The notes under the pieces were generated by a model, which had not been told where the DNA came from, did not search any database, and worked only from the letters and a program-made list of their open reading frames with translations. The position numbers and the translations under genes were made by a program. A stretch of DNA of 39,404 nucleotides. Source: Ruminococcus sp. (GTDB lineage Bacteria; Bacillota; Clostridia; Oscillospirales; Ruminococcaceae). The DNA lies in NCBI GenBank assembly GCA_017649325.1, contig JAGCHA010000107.1:1-39404 (forward strand), in the 5' to 3' direction. Below are positions 9,064-16,607 of this stretch, one piece after another (position 1 is the stretch's first letter; each line of letters starts with the position of its first letter).

Positions 9064-10556
9064 TATATGCCCAGTGTTCCGAGCACGTACTGCTTCTGCT
9101 CAGCCTTGTCTATAACGTCGCTGAAGCGCTCGGGCTTGTTCCTGAGGTCTGCAAGGGCTGAGGGTACGGGGATGTCCGAAAGCTCTGCGATGCGGTCTAC
9201 CTTGGCGTACTCGTCGATGTCGGACGCCTTGCCCTCGAGTGCTTCGAGGACTGCCGCGCTGAACTTGTACGGGCTCGCTGTGGAGGCGATGACCGTCTTT
9301 GTCGTGTCACCCGTTGTCGCCTTGTAGTCGTTGTATACCTTCACTGCGACTGCTGTGTGAGTGTCGCAGGTGTAGGAGTATTTCTCGTATATATCGTGGA
9401 TCGTCGCCTTTGTCTGCTCGTCGTCGCAGAAGCCGCCGTAGAATTCCTCCCTCAGCTTCGCCTTGACGTCTGCGCTGACCTCATACCTGCCCTCGGATGC
9501 GAGTTTGCCGAACCACTCGGAGATGAGCTTGTCGTCCCTGCCAGTCATAAGGTAGAGGAGGCGTTCGAGGTTGCTCGAGATGAGGATATCCATTGAGGGC
9601 GATACCGTAGCGTAGAACTTGCGGTTCCTGTTGTATATGCCCGTGTTTATGAAGTCGGTGAGGACATTGTTGATGTTGGAGGCGCATATCAGCTTGTTTA
9701 CGGGTATGCCCATGTGCTTTGCATAGTACGCCGCGAGGATATTGCCGAAGTTGCCTGTGGGTACCACAATGTTTATCTTGTCGCCGAGCTCTATCTCGCC
9801 GTCCTTGACGAGCTCCGCATACGCTGATACATAGTATACGACCTGAGGTACGAGACGTCCCCAGTTTATGGAGTTCGCCGACGAGAACATCATGCCGTTC
9901 TCCTCGAGCTTTGCCTTGACCTCGTCATTGGTGAAGATAGCCTTTACGCCGTTCTGGCAGTCGTCGAAGTTGCCCTTTATCGCGCATACACCGACGTTTG
10001 CGCCATCCTGCGTCTTCATCTGGCGCTTCTGCATCGGGCTGACGCCGTCCTCGGGGTAGAATACGAGGATAGATGTGCCCTCGACGTCCTTGAAGCCCTC
10101 GAGCGCCGCCTTGCCTGTGTCGCCCGATGTAGCAACGAGGATAACTATCTTCTTGTCGAGATTTATCTTCTTTGCCGAGGTCGTCAGGAAGTATGGAAGT
10201 ATCTGGAGCGCCATATCCTTGAACGCACAAGTGGGACCGTGCCACAGTTCGAGCATATATGTGCCGTCGAAAAGATGTGCCATTTCAGCGATGCTCTCGG
10301 TCTCGAAATTCTTCGTGCTGTACGCGTTGTCCGTGCAGTAGTGTATCTCGGCCTCGGTGAAGTCTGTAAGGTACTTCGCGAAAACGTATGCGGCTCTGTC
10401 GGCGTACTTCATCTCGCCGAGCGCCTTTATCTCGTCGTTTGTGAGCGCGGGTATGCTCTCGGGGACGAAGAGTCCGCCCTCCGCTGATATGCCCTGCGTG
10501 ATTGCCTCCGCACTGCTCACCTTTACGCTGCTGTTTCTTGTGCTGTTGTAAAACAT
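9063..10556 (-). CDS. thrC: threonine synthase
   Basis: A PLP-dependent enzyme converting O-phosphohomoserine to threonine and phosphate. The 497 residues match the long (bacterial/yeast) ThrC type. The N-terminal segment with STRN and SAEGGLFVPE is followed by the PLP lysine motif HGPTCAFKDMALQ (Lys113), the phosphate-binding ATSGDTGKAAL and PTGNFGN, all intact. AAAGGGTGATCCT precedes the ATG. It lies after yraN in the rplS run. No T-box or threonine leader peptide is visible ahead of it. Other threonine genes are not in the window. Confidence 0.96.
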   Translation of the reverse strand: MFYNSTRNSSVKVSSAEAITQGISAEGGLFVPESIPALTNDEIKALGEMKYADRAAYVFAKYLTDFTEAEIHYCTDNAYSTKNFETESIAEMAHLFDGTYMLELWHGPTCAFKDMALQILPYFLTTSAKKINLDKKIVILVATSGDTGKAALEGFKDVEGTSILVFYPEDGVSPMQKRQMKTQDGANVGVCAIKGNFDDCQNGVKAIFTNDEVKAKLEENGMMFSSANSINWGRLVPQVVYYVSAYAELVKDGEIELGDKINIVVPTGNFGNILAAYYAKHMGIPVNKLICASNINNVLTDFINTGIYNRNRKFYATVSPSMDILISSNLERLLYLMTGRDDKLISEWFGKLASEGRYEVSADVKAKLREEFYGGFCDDEQTKATIHDIYEKYSYTCDTHTAVAVKVYNDYKATTGDTTKTVIASTASPYKFSAAVLEALEGKASDIDEYAKVDRIAELSDIPVPSALADLRNKPERFSDVIDKAEQKQYVLGTLGI

Positions 10557-10579
10557 AGGATCACCCTTTTATATTATTT

Positions 10580-10600
10580 TGCCGTCATGCGGCATTTTTT
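10580..10600 (+). terminator. terminator-like hairpin facing against the genes
   Basis: TGCCG (10580-10584), a 5-nt loop, CGGCA (10590-10594) and T6 (10595-10600) on the plus strand, between the minus-strand genes yraN and thrC. It would stop only antisense transcription. The stem is short, so it may be chance. Confidence 0.3.
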
Positions 10601-10602
10601 AC

Positions 10603-10980
10603 TTAATAAATGAAATCGTGGCCCGTGGCGTCATAGGCGTTTTCAAGGTAGTCTACCTCCGCCGCGCCGCCGTCCGCGAGCGTGACCTGCGCCGTGTCGA
10701 AACGCGGCTGCAATATGCTCGGTTCACGCCGCAGATACTCCGCTGCCGCACGTATCACGAGGCCCTGCTTGCGCCTGTTCACAGCCTCAAAGCCGCTCAC
10801 CATGCTGCCGCGCCTGCGAGCTTTGACTTCCACGAACGCTATGTAGTCGCCGTTCTCGGCGATGATGTCTATCTCGCCGCCTTTTATGCGGAAATTCCGC
10901 GATACTATACGGTATCCGCGCTCCGTGAGATACGCACACACGCGTTCCTCACCGAGCTTGCCTGCCTCGGTCTTAGTCAT
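10603..10980 (-). CDS. yraN: YraN family (UPF0102) nuclease-fold protein
   Basis: A small cytoplasmic protein of the UPF0102 family. It has the family's GxxGE..A..YL...GY start, the GEIDII and EVKAR motifs (together a PD-(D/E)xK-like arrangement) and the C-terminal Arg-rich helix. The biochemical role is not settled; a restriction-endonuclease-like fold is known for the family. I prefer the ATG at 10980 (125 residues); a GTG three codons upstream is the alternative. The start overlaps the end of rnhB by 8 bp, so the two are translationally coupled, a pairing common in bacteria. Confidence 0.9.
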   Translation of the reverse strand: MTKTEAGKLGEERVCAYLTERGYRIVSRNFRIKGGEIDIIAENGDYIAFVEVKARRRGSMVSGFEAVNRRKQGLVIRAAAEYLRREPSILQPRFDTAQVTLADGGAAEVDYLENAYDATGHDFIY

Positions 10981-11602
10981 TGCCGTCACCGAGTATCTTC
11001 TTCAGGAACGTGCGGCGGTGTACCTCGCTCGGTCCGTACTTTTTCAGCATTTCGCAGTGAAGTGACGTTCCGTAGCCCTTGTGCTGCCCGAAGCAGTATT
11101 CGGGGTACTTCTCCGCGATATCACGCATATAGCGGTCTCGCGATACCTTCGCCAGTACCGACGCCGCCGCTATCGAGGCAGACGTCGCGTCGCCCTTTAT
11201 CACGCACCGTGCCTTGCAGTCGAGCTCGGGCAGCCTGTTGCCGTCAACAAGCGCAAGGTCGGGATTTATGCCAAGTCCGCTGACCGCACGCTTCATCGCG
11301 AGCATGGTCGCGTTCAGTATGTTCAGGCGGTCTATCTCCTCGACCGTCGCGGTCGCTACGCAGTATGCCTTCGCTTTCGCGATGACCTCGTCGTAGAGCT
11401 TCTCGCGGCGGATCTCCGATATCTTCTTGCTGTCGTTGAGGTAGTCTATCAGCGTTTCGTCGTCAAGCACGACTGCCGCCGCATACACGTCGCCTGCGAG
11501 AGGTCCGCGCCCTGCCTCGTCAACTCCGCATATTATCGGGAACTCCCTGCGGAGCTCGGTGTCGTAGTCGAAAAGCTCCTTGTGGAGAATTATTCTTGCC
11601 AT
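10973..11602 (-). CDS. rnhB: ribonuclease HII
   Basis: It cleaves the RNA strand of RNA-DNA hybrids and removes single ribonucleotides from DNA. The 209 residues carry the acidic core: VDEAGRGPLAG (Asp28, Glu29), LVDGN with the third Asp and later KVSRDRYM. The ATG at 11602 is chosen because AAGGAG sits 5 nt ahead of it; the upstream in-frame GTG would fall inside that site. It follows rbgA with a one-to-two base gap, as in B. subtilis. Confidence 0.96.
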   Translation of the reverse strand: MARIILHKELFDYDTELRREFPIICGVDEAGRGPLAGDVYAAAVVLDDETLIDYLNDSKKISEIRREKLYDEVIAKAKAYCVATATVEEIDRLNILNATMLAMKRAVSGLGINPDLALVDGNRLPELDCKARCVIKGDATSASIAAASVLAKVSRDRYMRDIAEKYPEYCFGQHKGYGTSLHCEMLKKYGPSEVHRRTFLKKILGDGND

Positions 11603-11604
11603 AG

Positions 11605-12483
11605 TCACTCCTTCGTCGGCGGGAGCTCAAGCGTTATCCTTCCGAGCTTGCCGCTCCTGAACTCGTCGAGCACCGTTATCGCAGCTCTCTCGGTGTTTAT
11701 CTCGCCGCCCGAGACGACCATTCCGCGCTTCCTGCCTACCTTTTCAAGCAGAGCAAGTCCGTCGTCTTCGGGGCTGAGCTCAATTTTATAGCGCTCTGTC
11801 AGCGACTGCGGATAGGTCTCTGCAAGGGAGCTCAGGAGCTTCATCGCAAGGGTCTCTATGTCGAGTATGTCGTCGCTTATCGCGCCCGTGAATGCAAGCC
11901 TTACCGCTGCCGACTGGTCCTCGAATTTCGGCCACAATACGCCGGGCATATCGAGGAGCTCGGTGTTGTCCTGAAGCTTCACCCACTGCTTGGTGCGGGT
12001 CACGCCCGGTCTGTCCTCGACCTTAGCGCGCTTGCCTCCCGCAAGCCTGTTTATCAGCGAGCTCTTGCCTACGTTCGGGATACCGAGTATCATCATCCGT
12101 ATCGGTGCTCCGCCCATACCGCTCCTTTCGCGCTTCTCCATGAGCTCGCGCAATACGGTCGCTTTCAGTGTCGGCATGAGCTTGTTCAGTCCCTTGCCCG
12201 ACTTGCAGTCCACGGCAAGAGCTGTCACATTCTCGCTTTTAAGGTAATTGACCCACGCCGCTGTCGCGTTCGCATCGGCGAGGTCGCATTTATTCAGCAG
12301 TACGATACGCGGCTTATTCGCGGTGAGCGAATCTATTTCGGGATTTCGGCTGCTCATAGGCGTGCGCGCGTCTATCAGCTCCGCGACTGCGTCCACGAGC
12401 TTGAGATTGGCACTGATAGCCCTTCTCGTCTTCGCCATATGTCCCGGGAACCACTGTATCGTTTTAATATCGTTGTTTTCCAA
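11605..12483 (-). CDS. rbgA: RbgA/YlqF, circularly permuted GTPase for 50S assembly
   Basis: A 292-residue GTPase whose motifs come in permuted order: G4 NKCDL near residue 65 precedes G1 GIPNVGKSS near 130 and G3 DMPGV near 178. It completes late maturation of the large ribosomal subunit. The N-terminal IQWFPGHMAK is the family signature. The start codon is TTG at 12483, with AAGGAG 6 nt upstream. It lies between the Nudix gene and rnhB, downstream of rplS. L19 and RbgA both concern the large subunit. Confidence 0.95.
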   Translation of the reverse strand: MENNDIKTIQWFPGHMAKTRRAISANLKLVDAVAELIDARTPMSSRNPEIDSLTANKPRIVLLNKCDLADANATAAWVNYLKSENVTALAVDCKSGKGLNKLMPTLKATVLRELMEKRERSGMGGAPIRMMILGIPNVGKSSLINRLAGGKRAKVEDRPGVTRTKQWVKLQDNTELLDMPGVLWPKFEDQSAAVRLAFTGAISDDILDIETLAMKLLSSLAETYPQSLTERYKIELSPEDDGLALLEKVGRKRGMVVSGGEINTERAAITVLDEFRSGKLGRITLELPPTKE

Positions 12484-12498
12484 AGCAAACTCCTTCGT

Positions 12499-12954
12499 TT
12501 ACAGCTTTATCTCTCCACTTATGAGCCTGTCGATTATCGCCTTTGCCCTTGATTCGAGCTTTGGCAGGCAGTCAAGCGGGAAGAACCTAAGCTCGGTGCT
12601 TTCGCCGTCGTTGATGTTAAGCCTTCCTCTGTAATTCCTTACTCGGTACAGTGCGATAATAGTGTCCACCTCATCGCCGTTTGGGTAAGAGTAATGGTAT
12701 GCATCTCCCGACAGTACTGCAACCAGCTCAAGTGCTGTCGTGTCAAGATCCGTCTCCTCCTTGAGTTCCCTGACAGCGCACTCCTCGAGCGTCTCGCCGA
12801 GCTCCTTGCCGCCGCCGGGAATGCCCCAGTCGCCTGTATCGCTCCTCAGGTTCAGCAGAAGCTCGCCCTTCTCATTGAAGACGAGTATCGTTGCGCCTGC
12901 GTATATTATCGGCTCGTGACCGACTTTTTTTCTCATTTCGGATATGTAACTCAT
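12499..12954 (-). CDS. Nudix hydrolase
   Basis: A 151-residue hydrolase of nucleoside-diphosphate-linked substrates. The Nudix box runs from GGKELGE to RELKEETDL (about residues 48-70), with the metal-binding Glu residues intact; the usual Gly near the end is Asp. The WGIPGG segment ahead of it is typical. The substrate cannot be inferred. AGGAGAG is 5 nt upstream of the ATG. It is inserted between lepB and rbgA, an unusual place in the conserved rplS-lepB-rbgA order. Confidence 0.9.
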   Translation of the reverse strand: MSYISEMRKKVGHEPIIYAGATILVFNEKGELLLNLRSDTGDWGIPGGGKELGETLEECAVRELKEETDLDTTALELVAVLSGDAYHYSYPNGDEVDTIIALYRVRNYRGRLNINDGESTELRFFPLDCLPKLESRAKAIIDRLISGEIKL

Positions 12955-12972
12955 ATCGCTCTCCTGTATGTC

Positions 12973-13578
12973 TCAGTCAACAGCTCCGAAGCTCGCGAAC
13001 GGGTAGAATCTCAGCAGGACTGTGCCTACCACGCTCCCCTCGGGGACGAAGCCTATCTCCGACGAGCGGCTGTCCTTCGAGACCGAGCGGTGGTCGCCCA
13101 TTATGAAGCAGAAGCCCTCGGGCACGGTTATCGGGTACTTGCCCGTGAATGCGCCGCCGTCAGCATGGGTGAGCCCGAGGCGGACGTAGTCCTCACGGAG
13201 CTTTTCGCCGTCGACGTACACTGTGCCCGATTTGAAGTCGATGTCGACAGTCTGTCCGCCGCGTGCGATGACGCGCTTGACGATGATATCTCCGACGCCC
13301 TCGCCCTCCGCGACCGAGCCATCCTCCGCGAGAGTGTAGCTCCTGCGTGCGTCGATAAGCACGATATCGCCGTTTTCAGGCTTCTTGTCGAGCAGGTTCA
13401 CCAGCACCTTATCGTTCGGCATCAGCGTATTCTCCATTGAACCGCCCTTTATCGAGGCTATCCGCAGTATGTACGTAAATACCAATGTCACGACAAAAAA
13501 AGTTATGACAAGGGTCTCTGCGATGTCGGCTAAGCCGCTGCGCGGAGACCTTTTGCTGCTGTCGGGGACCTCAGTCAT
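12973..13578 (-). CDS. lepB: signal peptidase I, second of two
   Basis: A 201-residue type I signal peptidase with one N-terminal membrane anchor (about 22-42) and an extracytoplasmic catalytic domain. The Ser-Lys dyad is Ser47 (KGGSMENTL) and Lys101 (IIVKRVIARGGQTVD); box E is MGDHRSVSKDSR. The usual Pro in SMxPTL is Asn here, and the MGDN motif reads MGDH, so it is the more divergent copy. The ATG overlaps the stop of the upstream lepB copy by 8 bp. It is probably a tandem duplicate with shifted substrate preference. Confidence 0.93.
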   Translation of the reverse strand: MTEVPDSSKRSPRSGLADIAETLVITFFVVTLVFTYILRIASIKGGSMENTLMPNDKVLVNLLDKKPENGDIVLIDARRSYTLAEDGSVAEGEGVGDIIVKRVIARGGQTVDIDFKSGTVYVDGEKLREDYVRLGLTHADGGAFTGKYPITVPEGFCFIMGDHRSVSKDSRSSEIGFVPEGSVVGTVLLRFYPFASFGAVD

Positions 13579-14272
13579 TCTCGGGTCCCTTCCATGAATC
13601 TGTCAGTATGTCAAAATCTTTCAGCGGCGAGTATCTCACGAGAGCCTTGCCGTATATCTGATTCTTCTTTACAAGTCCGACGCTTCTTGCTCGGCTGTCG
13701 GTGGAGTGGTTGCGGTTGTCACCCATTACGAAGTAGTAGCCTTCGGGGACGGTTATCGGATACTGGTCAGTGAATGCTCCGTAGCCGATATCGGTGGTCT
13801 CTGCATCGCCGTTGATATAAGGCTCGCTCAGTATCTTGTCGTCTACGATGACCTTGCCCTCCCTGATATCTACCGTCTGGCCGCCCTTTGCGATAACGCG
13901 CTTGATTATGCACTCGCCTATCGCGCTCGATGCATTTCCGTCGGGGATATAGGGCTTGCCGTTTTCGTCAAGGAGGTAGTTCACGTCCTTGTTGATGACG
14001 AGGATATCGCCGTAGTCAACATCAAAGAAAACCGTCGACATGAATATTTTGTCTGTGTTGTTGAGCGACGGGTCGTAGTCCTTGTTGAGAGTGGGCACCA
14101 TGGAGTGTCCCACGATATTTACGGGGTGGAGTATGTAGGTGAACACCATTACTATAATGAACACCGTCACGAGTGTGGACTCGATTATCTCGATTATATC
14201 CGTGAGCAGGCTCGTCTTCTTCCCGGAAGCTCTCTCCTGCTTGTTCTCTATCTTTTCGTTATTGTTTTCCAT
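13571..14272 (-). CDS. lepB: signal peptidase I, first of two
   Basis: A 233-residue type I signal peptidase. After a charged N-terminal tail there is a membrane anchor (about 29-49), then the catalytic Ser57 in GHSMVPTL, Lys124 in CIIKRVIAKGGQTVD and the conserved MGDNRNHSTDSR. It removes signal peptides from exported proteins at the outer face of the membrane. All active-site boxes are canonical, so this is likely the main enzyme. A GAGGTCACG stretch precedes the ATG. It follows rplS after a hairpin with a T-run, so its expression may depend on read-through. Confidence 0.95.
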   Translation of the reverse strand: MENNNEKIENKQERASGKKTSLLTDIIEIIESTLVTVFIIVMVFTYILHPVNIVGHSMVPTLNKDYDPSLNNTDKIFMSTVFFDVDYGDILVINKDVNYLLDENGKPYIPDGNASSAIGECIIKRVIAKGGQTVDIREGKVIVDDKILSEPYINGDAETTDIGYGAFTDQYPITVPEGYYFVMGDNRNHSTDSRARSVGLVKKNQIYGKALVRYSPLKDFDILTDSWKGPEND

Positions 14273-14304
14273 AACGTGACCTCGCTGAATTAAAAATATA
14301 TAGC

Positions 14305-14325
14305 AAAAAAGGGACTTCGCGTCCC
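14305..14325 (-). terminator. intrinsic terminator after rplS
   Basis: GGGAC (14311-14315) and GTCCC (14321-14325) form the stem; on the minus strand it is followed by T6 (A-run at 14305-14310). The lepB start is only about 33 bp beyond and no promoter is visible between, so it probably attenuates rather than fully ends transcription. A second hairpin (CTGCCG/CGGCAG, about 14365-14390) lies just upstream. Confidence 0.75.
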
Positions 14326-14403
14326 CCTGCGTCCCCCTCGTTACACCGGGGATAAGTCCGTCCTGCCGACGGGATGCGCCGGCAGATACGGTCTCGACCG
14401 CTC

Positions 14404-14748
14404 TTAGCGGATCTGTTCCTTGACCTTTGCAGCCTTACCAACTCTGTCTCTGAGGTAGTAGAGCTTAGCTCTGCGGACTTTACCGCTTCTTACGATCTCT
14501 ACCTTGTCAACAACAGGTGAGTGGAGAGGGAATACTCTCTCGATGCCGCAGCCGTGTGCAACACGTCTTACTGTGAAGGTCTCGCTGATACCGCCGTGCT
14601 TCTTGGCGATAACTGTTCCCTCGAAAACCTGTATACGGCTCTTGTCGCCTTCCTTGATCTTAACGTGAACCTTGATGGTGTCACCGATCTCGAAAGCGGG
14701 AACGTTTTCCTTCATGCTTGATTCGCTGATGAGTTTGAGTGCATCCAT
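14404..14748 (-). CDS. rplS: 50S ribosomal protein L19
   Basis: A 114-residue ribosomal protein at the 30S-50S interface. Family signatures are [20 protein letters not shown] and TFTVRR with the C-terminal [30 protein letters not shown] lies at good distance from the ATG. It is transcribed from a strong promoter about 230 bp upstream through a structured leader. trmD and rimM, the usual upstream partners, are not here; rplS begins its own unit. Confidence 0.98.
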   Translation of the reverse strand: MDALKLISESSMKENVPAFEIGDTIKVHVKIKEGDKSRIQVFEGTVIAKKHGGISETFTVRRVAHGCGIERVFPLHSPVVDKVEIVRSGKVRRAKLYYLRDRVGKAAKVKEQIR

Positions 14749-14968
14749 TTTAAAATCCTCCTAAATTTCCGAACATTCTTACCCGTTCCGTGCGATGAGT
14801 TCAGCATACTGCATTGCACGGGAAAATATATTTAAGGTGCGAACTTGCCGCACGAGCCGCTTTCGCAGCCTCTGCATAGCAGGTATCGGGCAGCGGACTA
14901 TCCGATTTAATGTCTTTCGGCATTAACCCTCGACCGTATGTGAGATATACGGACGGAATTTCAAATGC
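14749..14968 (-). ncRNA. candidate structured 5' leader of rplS
   Basis: About 220 nt separate the predicted transcription start from the rplS Shine-Dalgarno. The segment has several stems: CCGTAT/ATACGG (14934-14952), TTAATG/CATTAA (14907-14926), GTGCG/CGCAC (14837-14853) and CCGTGC/GCACGG (14788-14821). Autogenous ribosomal-protein leaders, including an L19 leader, are known in Firmicutes; whether this belongs to that class is inference. Confidence 0.5.
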
Positions 14969-14974
14969 TCTGAT

Positions 14975-15003
14975 ATTATACCATATCTTTACACGAATTG
15001 CAA
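14975..15003 (-). promoter_or_regulatory. sigma-A promoter of rplS
   Basis: Minus strand TTGCAA (15003-14998), 17-bp spacer, TATAAT (14980-14975) preceded by TGG. Near-consensus, as expected for a ribosomal protein gene. Confidence 0.85.
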
Positions 15004-15060
15004 GTGTTTTTTTCAAGAAATAGAAAAATAATTGTTTTGACGATTGCAGCGGGCGTTACG

Positions 15061-15122
15061 CCGACCGCCAAGGAGCACATCCCCTTGGAACCCGATGTTC
15101 ACGCTGTGGTTGGTATGAAACG
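15061..15122. repeat. dispersed repeat, copy 1
   Basis: CGCCAAGGAGCACA(T)CCCCTTGG and the following bases ACCCGATGTTCACGCTGTGGTT recur with few changes at 25320-25365. The core is a hairpin CCAAGG (15068-15073) / CCTTGG (15083-15088). It lies between the rplS promoter and the methyltransferase gene. Confidence 0.7.
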
Positions 15123-15135
15123 GGAGATGCTCCCG
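15121..15135 (-). terminator. hairpin after the methyltransferase gene
   Basis: CGGGAG (15121-15126), ATG loop, CTCCCG (15130-15135), followed on the minus strand by TTTC. The T-run is short, so it is a modest terminator for the DUF896-to-methyltransferase run. Confidence 0.5.
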
Positions 15136-15145
15136 CGCCATAAGC

Positions 15146-15937
15146 TTATTTCTTCTTCAAGACCGCCATTGCTGCGTGGTGGAGGATGTCAAACTCTGCG
15201 GGTGCTGTTCTTTCGAGCATCTCCATGTGCTCGCGCTCCCATGCGTCGGTCTCCTCGGGCGTCAGTGACGCTCCCACGCCGCGGCAGGCTTTCATTCGTC
15301 CGTTCCAGCTCCCGCGCGTGAAGTGTACGGGAAGGTCGTAGTCCTCGCTGACCTCGACCTCGAAATATTTCTCCGCTGCCTCGGGTATGTACACGGGCTT
15401 GCGCTCGTAGCCGCCGCCCGTCCACTTTGGATTGTATTTCAGCACAAGGTCTTCACTCGCTTTTGCAAGGGCGTCGTCCCCCGGCACCCATGCCATGAAC
15501 AGGATGACCAGCCGTCCGCCGTCTTTCAGCAGGCGCGCAATCTTCGGAATAACGACGTCGTAGTCGAAGTAGAAGAAGCACTGGCAAGCAGTTATCACAT
15601 CGAATGAGCCGTCGGGGAAATCAAGCTTCTCCGCCGACGATACGACAAATTCTATGTCCATGCCGCCTTCTTCCGCAAGGAGCTTCGCCTGCGCTATCTG
15701 GTTCCCGGAAATGTCCGAGCCGACCCACTCGGCGCCGTAACGGTACATCGCCCGCGGCACGACTCCCGTGCCTGTACCGAGGTCAAGCACGCGCTGTCCG
15801 CTGACGCATAGTCCGAGCTTTGCTACCTTGTCGAAAAATACCGGCGGGTAGATGTCGCGGTATTTCGCGTAGTCAGACGAGGTGCGTCCCCAGTCGAACG
15901 CCTTGCCGCCGTCTATGTCCCTGCTGAATATATCCAT
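15146..15937 (-). CDS. class I SAM-dependent methyltransferase
   Basis: A 263-residue methyltransferase of the UbiE/Methyltransf_11 type. The SAM-binding motif I VLDLGTGTGVV is near residue 50, motif II ends VGSDIS, and ITACQCFFYF occupies the motif IV region. The N terminus (AFDWGRTSSDYAKYRDIYP) matches a subgroup of small-molecule methyltransferases with a DWG..A..YA..R motif. The substrate is unknown. The ATG at 15937 is chosen because AGGAGG lies 8 nt ahead; an in-frame ATG upstream lies inside the preceding gene. It is last in the run that starts with the DUF896 gene. Confidence 0.88.
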   Translation of the reverse strand: MDIFSRDIDGGKAFDWGRTSSDYAKYRDIYPPVFFDKVAKLGLCVSGQRVLDLGTGTGVVPRAMYRYGAEWVGSDISGNQIAQAKLLAEEGGMDIEFVVSSAEKLDFPDGSFDVITACQCFFYFDYDVVIPKIARLLKDGGRLVILFMAWVPGDDALAKASEDLVLKYNPKWTGGGYERKPVYIPEAAEKYFEVEVSEDYDLPVHFTRGSWNGRMKACRGVGASLTPEETDAWEREHMEMLERTAPAEFDILHHAAMAVLKKK

Positions 15938-15950
15938 AATGGACCTCCTG

Positions 15951-16607
15951 TCACTCAAACACCGTATTATCGGCACATAGTATTGCTGTTCTGCGTATGT
16001 CGGCGGGCTCGAACGGTATATCGCAGGCGAGCTTCAGCGCGTCCATGAACAGCGTGGGATTGTAGTTCGTCTGTGTGCCCGCGGGCAGATACATCGTGAT
16101 ATCCACCGACTGCCCCGTGTCAGCACAGCTCAGGAGCTCTGTGTCGGGCTTGATATCTACCGTCTTTATGCCCTTTTTCGTCTTCTTTTCTATGAGTATC
16201 TCGGGCGCCGCAATAAGGCTCTGTACCGCCTCGTACAGCCCTGCGGTGTCCTCCGTGACCAGCGAGAAGGCGTACTCCGCTTTCGCTATCGCCGTAATCT
16301 TCTGCTTCTGCTCCGCGACCTTCACTATCCGCATTCCCTCTGGCATTACGGCGTTCAGGGCGTCGCGTATCGCATCCATAGTCATATTGTCGTCGGTGAT
16401 GTTGAAGTCCAGTATCTCGCAGCTGCTCTCAAAGCCCAGCGACAGCGCCAGCGCAAAGCTGTAGTACGGGTGCGGGTTGAAGCCCTCCGTGTACCATATC
16501 GGTATGCGCGAACGCCTGAATGTACGCAGCATACAGCGGTTGAGGTCGAGGTGGGAAATGTACCTCGCACGCCCTTTTTTCTCAAACGTTGCCCTTACTC
16601 TCAGCAA
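15951..16607 (-). CDS. DUF2344 (TIGR03936) radical SAM-associated protein
   Basis: A 218-residue protein with the family start VRATFEKKGRARYISHLDL and WYTEGFNPHP. This family is found next to, or fused with, the TIGR03960-type radical SAM protein, and often near ribonuclease G and L21 genes. Its role is not established; a link with tRNA or rRNA modification has been suggested from context. The start is TTG at 16607, with GGGAGG about 7 nt upstream; the nearby ATG is out of frame and stops at once. It overlaps the radical SAM gene by 26 bp, so the two proteins are almost certainly partners. Confidence 0.88.
   Translation of the reverse strand: MLRVRATFEKKGRARYISHLDLNRCMLRTFRRSRIPIWYTEGFNPHPYYSFALALSLGFESSCEILDFNITDDNMTMDAIRDALNAVMPEGMRIVKVAEQKQKITAIAKAEYAFSLVTEDTAGLYEAVQSLIAAPEILIEKKTKKGIKTVDIKPDTELLSCADTGQSVDITMYLPAGTQTNYNPTLFMDALKLACDIPFEPADIRRTAILCADNTVFE

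Noticed and set aside
10557..10602. T-box or threonine attenuator ahead of thrC
   Set aside because: The gap is 46 bp, with no T-box motif, no leader peptide and a hairpin whose T-run faces the wrong way.
14801..15016. A 71-codon minus-strand frame ahead of rplS
   Set aside because: It starts upstream of the predicted promoter and runs through the structured leader; it has no Shine-Dalgarno and no protein-like pattern.
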